DNA of 64,000 nucleotides from Flavobacterium sp. LHD-80 (GTDB taxonomy: Bacteria; Bacteroidota; Bacteroidia; Flavobacteriales; Flavobacteriaceae), in assembly GCF_030929605.1 (NCBI RefSeq), contig NZ_JAVFVS010000001.1, forward strand, positions 1 through 64,000. The letters run 5' to 3'. Below, in pieces: positions 52,954-62,293 of this stretch. Within the stretch, counting starts at the first letter, position 1. Each line of letters starts with the position of its first letter. The notes under the pieces were generated by a model. It saw only the letters and a list, made by a program, of their open reading frames with translations. It was not told the origin of the DNA and searched no databases. The translations under genes and the position numbers were made by a program.

Positions 52954-52990
52954 AAAAAAAGCCTCATTATTCCGAAAAATAATAAGGCTG
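52954..52990 (-). terminator. terminator of the S9 peptidase gene
   Basis: On the minus strand AGCCTTATTATT / AATAATGAGGCT stem with a short loop, followed by seven T, about 25-60 bp after the peptidase stop. Confidence 0.75.
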
Positions 52991-53013
52991 TGAAAACTTA
53001 AAAAAGTTGTGTT

Positions 53014-55170
53014 TTACTTCGCTCCCGGAGGAGATTTCTCTTTTATATAGTTGATGAAAGTGTCAAAAAGATGTTTCATAGTTCCATCGCCTTCAGAAAT
53101 ACTGTGTGTGCGATTTGGGTAAATCATCAAATTAAACATTTTGTCGTATTTGATCAATTCATTAATTAGAACTTCGGCATTTTTATAATGCACGTTATCG
53201 TCGCCAGTTCCATGAATGTATAATAAATTTCCTTTTAGATTTTTTGCATAAGTCACAGGTGAAGCTTTCGTATAATTCGCTTCATTTTCACTTGGAAGTC
53301 CCATATATCTTTCAGTGTAAATATTGTCATAAAAATGCTGATCTGTAACAGCAGAAATCGCTATTCCGGTTTTGTAAATTTCAGGAAACTGAAACATTAA
53401 ATTCAAAGTCATCGCGCCGCCGCCACTCCAGCCGTGAATCGCTACTTTATCCGCATCGATAAAATTCCATTTCAAAACTTCTTTTGCGGCCATCGCTTGA
53501 TCGTGCGTATTGATAATTCCGATGTTTTTATAGATTGATTTTCTCCATTTTGTACCTTTCATTGCAGGAGTGCCGCGATTATCCATTGCGATTCCTATGT
53601 ATCCTGCTGGAATTAAAGGCGTAATTAACCCATAAAAATAAGGTTCGTCATTTGCAACTGTTGCCATTGGTTCTCCATAAACATAGAAGAAAACAGGATA
53701 TTTTTTTGTTGGATCAAAATTCAAAGGTTTTGCCATAATTCCGTCAATCTCTATTCCGTCAACGGTGGTTACTTTGAATTTTTCTAGAGAATAATTTCGC
53801 TCTGGTTTTGTAAAAGAATCGGCAGTTTCTGGAAATATTTTTTTATGACCAGATAACGCCACTAAACGGTTATTCGAATTTCGATTGATATTTGAATTCG
53901 TGTGGGTTGCATATTCTCCGTTTGTCGAAAAACTATATTGATTTGTTCCTTCAAATTCTTTAGGTGTTAAGCGTTTTGTTTTCTTCGAATCTAAATTTGT
54001 TTCATACAAATAACGCTGTGTAGCATCTGTAGGACTTGCAATAAAATAAACCGATTTTGTCTTTTCATTATAAGCTTTAAAATAAGCATCAAAATTTTCA
54101 GTCGTAATTAATTCTTTCTTTTTGCCATCAATACTGATTTTGTAAATGTGCATCCAGCCATCAGCATCAGAACTCCATAAAAAAGCTTTTCCGTTGTCAA
54201 CAAACGGACACGAAAAAACATCATATTCTCCCGAAGAAATATCAAAAACATCAATCCATGAATCTGATTTTTCCTGATAAATCAAACTTGCTTCTCCAGA
54301 TTTTGCTTCACATTTATAAACAGAAGCCTGATTTTGATTTCTGTTTAATTGAACAACCATTACGCTTTGATTGTTCATCCATTCCATTCGCACTAAATAA
54401 TTATTGTCTGGTGCGCCCGGAATATTCAACCAATTTGTCTTTAAAGATGCAATATCAATAACTCCAATTTTTACTGACGAAGGTTTTTCTCCTGCTTTTG
54501 GATATTCAACCGGAATTGTAAAAGGATAAAGTGCATCAGTATTATTAATCATTAAATGAAATTTTGTTTCAGATGCATCTACGCGCCAGTATGCAATACT
54601 TTTTCCGTCAGGATTCCATCTAAAGCCATCTCGTGCCGCAAGTTCTTCTTCATAAACCCAGTCAAAAGTTCCGTTGATGATTTTATCAGTTCCGTCTGTG
54701 GTTAGCGGGGTTATTTTTGCTGAATTTAAATTTTCAAGATAAATATTATGTTTAGATACGTAAGCTACGTTTTCGTTATCGCTCGAAAATTTGGCAAACA
54801 TCAAAGATGATTTTTCTAGACTTGTTCCTAATTGTCTTCCTTTACCAGTTTTTAAATCAAAAAACCAATAATCTCCTTTAGTATTGGCTCTCCAAACTTT
54901 TTTAGAATTGGTGTAAAGCAACACTTTTGTTTTATCATTATTCCAAACTAGACTTTCGATTTCTCCGTTAAAACCAGAGTTTTTCAATTGAGTATTTGAT
55001 AAAATAGTATTGCCTTGTTTGAGTTCGTTGACATCATAAACCATGATGTTATTTTGAGAATTTACCCAAAACGAATTTGAATTTGGTAGCCAATTGAGCT
55101 GATCAATGTCAATGTCTTGTGCAAAAGCATTCGAACAGATTAGAAACAATAGGAAAAAGAATTTTTTCAT
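53014..55170 (-). CDS. dipeptidyl peptidase IV-like S9 peptidase
   Basis: A 718-residue exported peptidase. It has a signal peptide (MKKFFFLLFLICSNAFAQ), a beta-propeller (about residues 25-460) with the EEELAARDGFRW helix that holds the Glu pair for the substrate N-terminus, and the catalytic alpha/beta-hydrolase domain with GWSGGGAMTL (Ser about 588), GTGDDNVH (Asp) and NRTHSI (His). It removes dipeptides, often after proline, and is a periplasmic peptide-scavenging enzyme. All key residues are present. Confidence 0.92.
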   Translation of the reverse strand: MKKFFFLLFLICSNAFAQDIDIDQLNWLPNSNSFWVNSQNNIMVYDVNELKQGNTILSNTQLKNSGFNGEIESLVWNNDKTKVLLYTNSKKVWRANTKGDYWFFDLKTGKGRQLGTSLEKSSLMFAKFSSDNENVAYVSKHNIYLENLNSAKITPLTTDGTDKIINGTFDWVYEEELAARDGFRWNPDGKSIAYWRVDASETKFHLMINNTDALYPFTIPVEYPKAGEKPSSVKIGVIDIASLKTNWLNIPGAPDNNYLVRMEWMNNQSVMVVQLNRNQNQASVYKCEAKSGEASLIYQEKSDSWIDVFDISSGEYDVFSCPFVDNGKAFLWSSDADGWMHIYKISIDGKKKELITTENFDAYFKAYNEKTKSVYFIASPTDATQRYLYETNLDSKKTKRLTPKEFEGTNQYSFSTNGEYATHTNSNINRNSNNRLVALSGHKKIFPETADSFTKPERNYSLEKFKVTTVDGIEIDGIMAKPLNFDPTKKYPVFFYVYGEPMATVANDEPYFYGLITPLIPAGYIGIAMDNRGTPAMKGTKWRKSIYKNIGIINTHDQAMAAKEVLKWNFIDADKVAIHGWSGGGAMTLNLMFQFPEIYKTGIAISAVTDQHFYDNIYTERYMGLPSENEANYTKASPVTYAKNLKGNLLYIHGTGDDNVHYKNAEVLINELIKYDKMFNLMIYPNRTHSISEGDGTMKHLFDTFINYIKEKSPPGAK

Positions 55171-55510
55171 CGACCGATATTTGTATTTAGATTAGTAGTG
55201 TATTTTTTGAGTTTCAATCGCTTTTAAAATTACTCATTTTTTTAAATGCAGTATAAAATTTGTACTAAAATCACTAGTAAATATTTTAGAGCAAATGAAA
55301 CTAGGGTTTAAATTAACCGCAGAAAAAATTAAAGAAATAACAGAAATTTGCAGCAAAAAAAAGAACTTTGCGACTTAGTGTCTTCGTGGCAAAAAAACAA
55401 CGAAAAAACAAAATCGTTTTATATATTTGAAATCAGGATAATTTTTGCATTATTTGCAAAATAAAACAAAATCGACTGAATTAAATTAATTTTATAACAG
55501 CAAAACATAT
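55171..55510. other. divergent promoter region with a remnant repeat
   Basis: AT-rich spacer between divergent genes. At about 55365-55395 a TTTGCGACTTAGTGTCTTCGTGGC block resembles the one near 60350-60370, a dispersed word of these genomes. No gene or clear hairpin. Confidence 0.4.
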
Positions 55511-57442
55511 ATGGCATTTTCAAGTTTATTCCGAAAGAAAACAGTACAGGATATTTTGAAGCAGGTTGCTCAGAATGAATCAGATGGTCATAATGCATTA
55601 GGAAAACATTTGACTACCAAAGATTTAACTGCTTTTGGGATAGCAGCCATTGTTGGAGCAGGAATTTTTAGCACGATAGGAAAAGCAAGTGCAGACGGCG
55701 GACCAGCCGTTATTTTCTTATTCTTGTTTACCGCTTTGGCTTGTAGTTTTGCCGCTTTTGCTTACGCCGAATTTGCTTCAATGGTTCCGGTTTCAGGAAG
55801 TGCTTATACCTATTCTTATGTTGCTTTTGGAGAAATTATCGCTTGGATAATTGGCTGGGCCTTAATTATGGAATATGCCGTTGGGAATATAACGGTCGCG
55901 ATATCATGGAGCGATTATTTTACCGGACTACTCCAGAGTGGTGGTATTCATTTGCCACAATGGATTCAGATGGATTATTTAACCGCTTCGAACGGATTTA
56001 ATGATGCCGAAGCTTTAATGCGTGGCGGAAAATCGTTCGAAAATTTAAGTGTTGCTTTACAGCAAGCACATACAGCTTGGACAACAGCACCAACAATAGG
56101 ATCTTTCCATTTTGTAACCGATTTGCCAGCTTTGTTTATTATCATTTTGATTACGGCTTTGGTTTACAGAGGAATGAAAGAATCTCGTAACGCAAGCAAC
56201 TTAATGGTTGTCGTAAAACTTTGCGTGGTGCTTTTAGTAATCGCAGTCGGCGTATTTTATGTAGATACAGCAAACTGGGATCCATTTGCTCCAAATGGAG
56301 TTGGAGGAGTTCTTAAAGGAGTTTCTGCGGTTTTCTTTGCTTATATTGGTTTTGATGCGATTTCAACAACTGCAGAAGAATGTAAAAATCCCCAAAGAGA
56401 TTTACCGCGCGGTATGATGTGGGCGATTATTATTTGTACAATATTATACATTGCTATTGCCTTGGTTTTAACGGGAATGGTTAAATATAACGAATTAAAT
56501 GTTGGAGATCCTCTTGCATTTGTTTTCGATAAATTAAACTTAAAATGGATGTCGGGAATTATTGCTGTAAGTGCAGTAGTGGCAATGGCTAGCGTTTTAT
56601 TGGTTTTCCAAATGGGACAACCACGTATCTGGATGAGTATGAGTCGTGATGGTTTATTGCCAAAGAAATTCTCTACCGTTCACCCAAAATTCAAAACTCC
56701 ATCTTTTGCTACAATTGTAACCGGTTTTGTGGTTGCAGTTCCAGCTTTGTTTTTGAATCTTACAATGGTAACTGATTTATGTAGTATTGGAACTTTATTT
56801 GCCTTCGTACTTGTTTGTGCGGGAGTTTTAGTATTGCAAAATAAGCCCGAAATTCCGAGAGGAAAATTCAAAACGCCTTATATCAATGCAAAGTTTATTA
56901 TGCCGGTTTTAATAATTGCAGGATTGTATTATGCATTTGCATTCAACAATAAAGCAACAATGGCTTTTATTAATAATGAAGCACAAATAAACGACGCAAC
57001 AACTATTATCACTTCTTTAAATAAAGAAGAATCTGCAAAAGTTTTTAGTTATTTAGAAAGTATTGATGTTCATAATAAAACGGCAGAAACATCAGATTTA
57101 GAGCATTTATTAAGTCAATATCAAGACGACGATGCTAAATATGCTGAAGTTGTAAAAGGACTTCCAATCAATGATTCTCTAAAATACGAATCAGGTTTTA
57201 GTTTATTCAAACACAAAATCCCGATGTGGATTTTCTTATTCGTTTTAGTTGGATTAGCTGTTTGGGCATTTAGAAGAAATCTTTCTTTAATTCCGCTTTT
57301 GGGATTAATCTGCTGTCTTTACATGATGGCCGAATTAAGCGTATGGAACTGGATTTACTTTACAATCTGGTTGCTGATTGGTTTATTTATTTACTTTACT
57401 TACAGTAGAAAAAATAGTAAACTAAACTTAGGTAATTATTAA
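55511..57442 (+). CDS. APC-family amino acid permease
   Basis: A 643-residue membrane transporter of the cationic-amino-acid type. It has GIAAIVGAGIFSTIGKAS at helix 1 (about residues 35-52), the conserved AFFAYIGFDAISTTAEECKNPQRDLPRGM block (about 275-303) and 12 or more membrane helices. A soluble insertion of about 95 residues (about 480-575) splits the last helices, which is seen in Bacteroidota members. The substrate cannot be named. Confidence 0.9.
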   Translation: MAFSSLFRKKTVQDILKQVAQNESDGHNALGKHLTTKDLTAFGIAAIVGAGIFSTIGKASADGGPAVIFLFLFTALACSFAAFAYAEFASMVPVSGSAYTYSYVAFGEIIAWIIGWALIMEYAVGNITVAISWSDYFTGLLQSGGIHLPQWIQMDYLTASNGFNDAEALMRGGKSFENLSVALQQAHTAWTTAPTIGSFHFVTDLPALFIIILITALVYRGMKESRNASNLMVVVKLCVVLLVIAVGVFYVDTANWDPFAPNGVGGVLKGVSAVFFAYIGFDAISTTAEECKNPQRDLPRGMMWAIIICTILYIAIALVLTGMVKYNELNVGDPLAFVFDKLNLKWMSGIIAVSAVVAMASVLLVFQMGQPRIWMSMSRDGLLPKKFSTVHPKFKTPSFATIVTGFVVAVPALFLNLTMVTDLCSIGTLFAFVLVCAGVLVLQNKPEIPRGKFKTPYINAKFIMPVLIIAGLYYAFAFNNKATMAFINNEAQINDATTIITSLNKEESAKVFSYLESIDVHNKTAETSDLEHLLSQYQDDDAKYAEVVKGLPINDSLKYESGFSLFKHKIPMWIFLFVLVGLAVWAFRRNLSLIPLLGLICCLYMMAELSVWNWIYFTIWLLIGLFIYFTYSRKNSKLNLGNY

Positions 57443-57465
57443 TTGTGAATTATAAATTATAAATG

Positions 57466-57507
57466 AAAAAGCCGTTTTGAGAATTATTTCAAAACGGCTT
57501 TTTTTTA
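57466..57507 (+). terminator. terminator of the amino acid permease gene
   Basis: AAAAAGCCGTTTTGA pairs with TCAAAACGGCTTTTT, with a short loop and a continued T-run, 24 bp beyond the stop. Confidence 0.85.
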
Positions 57508-57514
57508 TCGCATT

Positions 57515-57618
57515 TTTGTCATTTCGACGAAGGAGAAATCTTCGTAAGTAGCTCCGCAACGAAAATCCAATCTTTGTCGAGCTTCTCGTGGAGATTTCTC
57601 CTTCGTCGAAATGACAAA
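57515..57618. repeat. long inverted repeat, AATCTTTGTCGA-core family, copy 3
   Basis: Arms of 27 bp (GTCATTTCGACGAAGGAGAA and complement) surround CGTAAGTAGCTCCGCAAC and CAATCTTTGTCGAGCTTCTCGTGGAGA. The core is nearly identical to copy 2, the arms are not. Confidence 0.8.
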
Positions 57619-57627
57619 CAGAAGTTG

Positions 57628-58857
57628 TTAATCTTGTAAAACTTGTGAAGTTGAAAGCTTTAAAATCCCAAGCTCAACCATACAAGCTCTCATCATTTCA
57701 TAAGTACGATCAATATCGTTATCCAAACCAATAGAAAAACGAATCAAACCATCAGTCAATCCCATTTCTTTTTGTTCGTCTAACGGAATTTCACTTGAAG
57801 TTGAGGTTCCCGGCGCACTGAAAAGGGTTTTATAAAAACCTAAACTTACGGCCAAATATCCTAGATTTCGTTCCTGCATTAATTCCATTAATTCATTGGC
57901 TTTTTCCAAAGTTCCAACATCAATTGTCAGCATTCCTCCAAAACCATATTCCGGATTAATCATTGTTTTGTACAATTCATGACTCGGGTGACTTTTTAAT
58001 CCCGGATAAACCGTTTTCAAACCATCTTTTTCAAATTGATCAGCCAAGAAATGTGCATTATGACTGTGCTGTTTAATTCGGATATGAAGCGTACGTAAAT
58101 TTTTCATCACACTTGCAGAACGCAAACTATCCATTGTTGGACCCAAAAGCATACTCGCGCCAGAATTTACATTTTTCAGCGAATTAATAAATTCTTTAGA
58201 CGCACAAGTTACACCGCCCACTGTATCACTACTTCCGTTAATGTATTTTGTTAAACTGTGAATCACAATATCAGCGCCTAATTTTGCAGGAGAAACCGAA
58301 AGCGGTGAAAACGTATTATCGACAACCAATTTTAAATTATGCTTTTTAGCAATTTGCGCCAAGCCAGCAATATTAGCTACTTCTAGTAACGGATTACTAA
58401 CTGTTTCGCAGTACAAAACTTTTGTTTTTGACGTAATTGCAGCTTCAACAGCATTCAATTTTGTGATATCAACGAAACTCGTTTCAATTCCGAATCGAGG
58501 TGTGAAATTCTTTAAAAAAGCATAAGTGCCACCATATATAGTTCGGCTAGAAACAATGTGATCGCCCGCGCCACAAAGCTGTAATAGAGTAGGCGTAATC
58601 GCTCCCATTCCCGAAGCCGAAACATTCGCCGTTTCTGTGCCTTCCATCGCCGCCAAAGCCTGATCCAAATACAAATTACTTGGCGATGAATGGCGCGAAT
58701 ACAAATAACAGCCTTCCATGTTTCCCTCGAAAGTATCAAACATAGTTTTAGCCGAAAGAAAAGTATAAGTCGAAGAATCAGAAATCGACGGATTCACACC
58801 GCCAAATTCACCAAAGTACTGCAAATCCTGAATTTTATCTGCTGGATTGAAGTTTTT
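57628..58857 (-). CDS. methionine gamma-lyase-like PLP enzyme
   Basis: A Cys/Met-metabolism PLP enzyme of about 409 aa. The PLP lysine lies in IHSLTKYINGSSDTVGG (Lys at about 210), and the tyrosine and Arg for the phosphate are in CYLYSRHSSPS. It may cleave methionine or other sulfur amino acids to 2-oxobutyrate and thiol; cystathionine gamma-synthase or lyase remain possible. The frame is open up to 58890, but MKNFNPADKIQDLQYFGEFGG at 58857 begins the conserved part. Divergent to an Lrp-type regulator that likely controls it. Confidence 0.85.
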   Translation of the reverse strand, partial: KNFNPADKIQDLQYFGEFGGVNPSISDSSTYTFLSAKTMFDTFEGNMEGCYLYSRHSSPSNLYLDQALAAMEGTETANVSASGMGAITPTLLQLCGAGDHIVSSRTIYGGTYAFLKNFTPRFGIETSFVDITKLNAVEAAITSKTKVLYCETVSNPLLEVANIAGLAQIAKKHNLKLVVDNTFSPLSVSPAKLGADIVIHSLTKYINGSSDTVGGVTCASKEFINSLKNVNSGASMLLGPTMDSLRSASVMKNLRTLHIRIKQHSHNAHFLADQFEKDGLKTVYPGLKSHPSHELYKTMINPEYGFGGMLTIDVGTLEKANELMELMQERNLGYLAVSLGFYKTLFSAPGTSTSSEIPLDEQKEMGLTDGLIRFSIGLDNDIDRTYEMMRACMVELGILKLSTSQVLQD

Positions 58858-58944
58858 CATATAGTTAGTTTTTTGTTTGTTTTGTTTCAAGTTTCAGGTT
58901 TCAAGTTCCAACAACCTGAAACTTGAAACCTGAAACAAAATTTT

Positions 58945-59042
58945 TTAGGAGCTATTTCCTGCTATCCGTTTCAATCTTTTGTGCCTCCCGAAGCCTCGGG
59001 ACCGGCACAAAAGGATTTCCACTTCTATCAGGGCTAGGGCAC
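58945..59042 (-). repeat. dispersed TAGCCCTGAT repeat, copy 2 (inverted)
   Basis: Inverted relative to copy 1 at 47665-47755. Its minus strand reads CCTAGCCCTGATAGAAGTGG, ATCCTTTTGTGCC, a CCCGAGGCTTCGGG hairpin, GGCACAAAAGAT, then GGATAGCAGGAAATAGCTCC. The ends are conserved while the loop stem differs. Confidence 0.75.
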
Positions 59043-59218
59043 GCTTTTTCAAAAGAAATTCTGTTCAAAATAAGATCTAATTAGAAAATTAATCAACTGT
59101 AAAATGAATAATTAGATTTTAAATCTATAAAGTTATATTAATTGTGATTTTTAATCTAAATTTGGATTAATAAAGCTCAATCAATAGATTTTCATTCATC
59201 TCTTAAAATCAACTAAAA

Positions 59219-59677
59219 ATGACTTTAGACGCCACAGATAAAAAACTCTTGGTTTTGTTACAAACCGATAGTAAAAAAACAACCAAAGAATTATCCTTAA
59301 AACTTGATCTTTCGGTTACAGCAGTATATGAAAGAATCAAAAAGTTAGAACGCGAAGGCATAATAAAGAACTATGTAGCGCTAGTTGATAAATCAAAAAT
59401 CGAAAAAGGATTTGTGGTTTTCTGTCATTTAAAACTTATTCAGCACACTAAAGAATTCCTAACCAAATTTGAAAGCGAAGTCATAAAACTTAATGAAGTT
59501 TTAGAATGCCATCATGTAAGTGGCGATTATGATTATATCTTAAAAGTATTGGTAAAAGATATGGAAGCTTATCGCGAATTCTTGGTAACCAAATTAACTT
59601 CGTTACAACATATCGGAAGCACGCAAAGTATGTTTATGATTAGTGAAGTGAAGAATTCAACGGTGATTTCTTTTTAA
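59219..59677 (+). CDS. Lrp/AsnC-family regulator
   Basis: A 152-residue Lrp-type regulator: N-terminal winged helix (LDATDKKLLVLLQTDSKKTTKELS, then LSVTAVYERIKKLEREGII) and a C-terminal ligand-binding RAM domain (ECHHVSGDYDYILKVLVKDMEAYREF). It probably senses an amino acid and controls the divergent methionine gamma-lyase-like gene, from which it is separated by 361 bp. Confidence 0.93.
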   Translation: MTLDATDKKLLVLLQTDSKKTTKELSLKLDLSVTAVYERIKKLEREGIIKNYVALVDKSKIEKGFVVFCHLKLIQHTKEFLTKFESEVIKLNEVLECHHVSGDYDYILKVLVKDMEAYREFLVTKLTSLQHIGSTQSMFMISEVKNSTVISF

Positions 59678-59725
59678 AAAGGCACAAAGATTCAGAGGAG
59701 CAAAGGTTCAAAGTTTTTTTTCGGT

Positions 59726-59748
59726 AGAGACGCACTTTAGTGCGTCTA
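59726..59748. repeat. short perfect hairpin AGACGCACT
   Basis: AGACGCACT TT AGTGCGTCT, 9-bp arms, in the spacer after the Lrp gene. It is preceded by a T-run, so it could serve as terminator for minus-strand transcripts only. It looks like a dispersed word. Confidence 0.5.
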
Positions 59749-59868
59749 ACAAATGATTAGTTTTTAAGATTTTAAAATAATCTCGTAAAGTAGTAGAGTC
59801 TTAAAGTTTGTGTATAAACTTTGCAAATAAAAAAACTTAAATTTGAATTAACTTTTAAAATTATAATA

Positions 59869-60237
59869 ATGGAAGAATGGGAACCAATATCTTTAAATGA
59901 GCTCTTTGATGAAATTCAGAAAACAGAAAAAGATTTAGATGGAGAATTGAAGAATTTCTGGGATTTGATTAAAATCGATCCAATAAAATGGGAAGAGAAA
60001 GAATATGGTGAAATGGGAGGAGGTTTTTGGGTTGTAGCAATTTGCGGAAACAAAGTTATTTGGTTTAATGATATTGAAGAAGGATTTAATATTTCTAATT
60101 ATAAGATATTTGGAGAAATTGATGGTTATTGGTGTAATCAGGACGAGATTGCGTGGTCAGTTGCTAGATTGTTTGAACTAGTTAAATTTGGAGGAGATGT
60201 TATCGGGCAAGCAGATGGTCCATACAATATTTTATAA
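59869..60237 (+). CDS. unknown acidic protein of 122 residues
   Basis: An acidic globular protein with many aromatics: EEWEPISLNELFDEIQ, KWEEKEYGEMGGGFWVVAICG, VIWFNDIEEGFNIS and EIAWSVARLFELVKFG. It resembles small immunity-type or SMI1-like cytoplasmic proteins but I cannot assign a family. The frame is open back to 59821, but the ATG at 59869 directly starts the conserved-looking part and follows an AT-rich leader. Confidence 0.6.
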   Translation: MEEWEPISLNELFDEIQKTEKDLDGELKNFWDLIKIDPIKWEEKEYGEMGGGFWVVAICGNKVIWFNDIEEGFNISNYKIFGEIDGYWCNQDEIAWSVARLFELVKFGGDVIGQADGPYNIL

Positions 60238-60440
60238 ATTATAAATTAAGAATTAAGAACTTTAGGTATCTTCGTCTTTGAGAGATAAAAAAATAGAACT
60301 TATTGTAACCTTTTGCATACTTTTCGGAAAAATTCGCAACGTAAAAATTTTGTGTCTTCGAGCCTTCGTGGCAAAAAACTTTCACTAAACTTTCACACAA
60401 AAAACATTGAAAATTAAACTTCAAACAGAACTTTATTCCT

Positions 60441-60448
60441 TAATTTTG
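60441..60448 (+). promoter_or_regulatory. -7 promoter motif of lpd
   Basis: TAATTTTG matches TAnnTTTG and lies 28 bp before the lpd start. A matching -33 TTTG is not clear. Confidence 0.45.
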
Positions 60449-60475
60449 TAACCGCTAAAATAAAAACAAAATACT

Positions 60476-61879
60476 ATGAGTTCATTTGACGTAGTCATTA
60501 TAGGTTCAGGTCCTGGAGGATATGTATCAGCAATTCGTTGCGCACAATTAGGTTTCAAAACTGCAATTGTAGAAAAATATAATTCATTGGGCGGAACTTG
60601 CCTTAACGTAGGTTGTATTCCTTCAAAAGCATTATTATCTTCTTCTCATCATTATGCTGAAATTGCTCATTTTGCAGATCACGGAATCGAAGTTTCTGGT
60701 GATGTAAAGATCAATTTAGAGAAAATGATCGCGCGCAAACAAGCCGTTGTAGATCAAACTGTAGGTGGAATCAACTACTTAATGGATAAAAATAAAATTA
60801 CTGTTTTCAATGGTTTAGGTTCTTTCGTAGACGCAACTCACATTGCGGTTGCAAAAGCTGATGGAACATCAGAAACTATCGAAGCAAAATATACTGTAAT
60901 CGCTACAGGATCAAAACCATCTTCTTTACCATTCATCAAAATTGATAAAGAAAGAATTATCACTTCTACTGAAGCTTTAGCTTTAAAAGAAGTTCCAAAA
61001 CACTTAGTGATTATTGGTGGTGGAGTTATCGGAATCGAGCTTGGACAAGTTTATCTTCGTTTAGGAGCTCAGGTTTCTGTAGTTGAATTCATGGATAGAA
61101 TCATTCCTGGAATGGACGGTTCTCTTTCTAAAGAATTGACTAAAGTATTGAAAAAACAAGGAATGAAATTCTACGTTTCTCACAAAGTAAAATCGGTTGA
61201 AAGAAACGGCGATGCTGTTACAGTTCAAGCAGAAAATGCAAAAGGAGAAACAATTACTCTTGAAGGAGATTATTCATTAGTTTCTGTTGGTCGTCGTCCT
61301 TATACAGACGGATTAAACGCTGACAAAGCCGGAGTAAAAATTTCAGACAGAGGACAAGTTGAAGTAAACGATCATTTACAGACTAATGTTCCAAATATCT
61401 ATGCAATTGGTGACGTTGTTCGTGGAGCGATGTTGGCACATAAAGCTGAAGAAGAAGGAACAATGGTTGCTGAAATCTTAGCAGGTCAAAAACCACATAT
61501 CGATTACAACTTAATTCCTGGTGTAGTTTACACTTGGCCAGAAGTTGCTGCAGTTGGTCAAACTGAAGAGCAATTAAAAGCGGCTGGAGTTGCTTACAAG
61601 TCTGGAAGTTTCCCTTTCAAAGCGTTAGGACGTGCAAGAGCAAGTGCTGACTTAGATGGATTCGTAAAAATCCTTGCTGACGAAAAAACAGATGAGGTTT
61701 TAGGAGTTCACATGATTGGAGCGCGTACAGCAGATTTAATTGCTGAAGCGGTAACTGCAATGGAATTCAAAGCTTCTGCTGAAGATATTTCAAGAATGAG
61801 CCATGCGCACCCAACTTTCGCGGAAGCGGTAAAAGAAGCGGCATTGGCAGCAACAGAAAATAGAGCAATACACGTATAA
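60476..61879 (+). CDS. lpdA: dihydrolipoyl dehydrogenase (E3)
   Basis: A 467-residue flavoprotein disulfide reductase that reoxidises lipoamide in pyruvate, 2-oxoglutarate and branched-chain dehydrogenase complexes. The FAD motif VVIIGSGPGGYVSAIRCAQ is at residues 5-23, the redox disulfide GGTCLNVGCIPSK at about 39-51, the NAD motif VIIGGGVIGIELG at about 179-191, and the dimer-interface His in SHAHPTFAEAV at about 446. Codon use is strongly adapted, suggesting high expression. Confidence 0.96.
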   Translation: MSSFDVVIIGSGPGGYVSAIRCAQLGFKTAIVEKYNSLGGTCLNVGCIPSKALLSSSHHYAEIAHFADHGIEVSGDVKINLEKMIARKQAVVDQTVGGINYLMDKNKITVFNGLGSFVDATHIAVAKADGTSETIEAKYTVIATGSKPSSLPFIKIDKERIITSTEALALKEVPKHLVIIGGGVIGIELGQVYLRLGAQVSVVEFMDRIIPGMDGSLSKELTKVLKKQGMKFYVSHKVKSVERNGDAVTVQAENAKGETITLEGDYSLVSVGRRPYTDGLNADKAGVKISDRGQVEVNDHLQTNVPNIYAIGDVVRGAMLAHKAEEEGTMVAEILAGQKPHIDYNLIPGVVYTWPEVAAVGQTEEQLKAAGVAYKSGSFPFKALGRARASADLDGFVKILADEKTDEVLGVHMIGARTADLIAEAVTAMEFKASAEDISRMSHAHPTFAEAVKEAALAATENRAIHV

Positions 61880-61903
61880 TTTTTTACGTAAATCATATTT
61901 TTT

Positions 61904-61935
61904 AAACGTCAACTTTAGGGTTGACGTTTTTTTTT
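61904..61935 (+). terminator. terminator of lpdA
   Basis: AAACGTCAAC / GTTGACGTTT stem with a 6-nt loop and a T-run, 25 bp after the stop codon. Confidence 0.85.
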
Positions 61936-61974
61936 AATATAGTTTTATTTAGCAAAAAATATAAGATTTTATGA

Positions 61975-62170
61975 AGTCCCTACGGGACAGACTCATGGTC
62001 GTCTGTTTTGTGTTACCAATATTTAACTCCTAACGGAGATGGACCAAGAAAATTAGTTTTATGTGATGATAGCACAATACAATTGTATTTTTTGAGAATG
62101 AAATCTCGGAGAGATTAAATATTGGTAGAAAAATAAATATTTTAGTTTTTTAATTTGTCCCGTAGGGACT
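61975..62170. repeat. nested inverted repeat, GTCCCTACGGGAC type
   Basis: Outer arms AGTCCCTACGGGAC (61975-61988) and GTCCCGTAGGGACT (62157-62170), inner arms TACCAATATTTAACTCCTAACG (from 62014) and its complement (to 62127). No coding capacity; a dispersed flavobacterial element. The remaining about 120 bp before the lipocalin gene show nothing else. Confidence 0.75.
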
Positions 62171-62293
62171 AAATATTTATGCGACTGATAGTTATGAAAT
62201 ATTTTGATTCGAAAAATATAAAATCAAAGAAAAATTTTGTAAATTAGATGTGTAATTCTGATGCTATCTTTATCTTATTAAAAAGATAACATT

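Noticed and set aside
52719..52955. Frames on both strands between the oxidoreductase and the S9 peptidase
   Set aside because: Both are translations of the long inverted repeat at 52825-52933 and are mirror-like for that reason.
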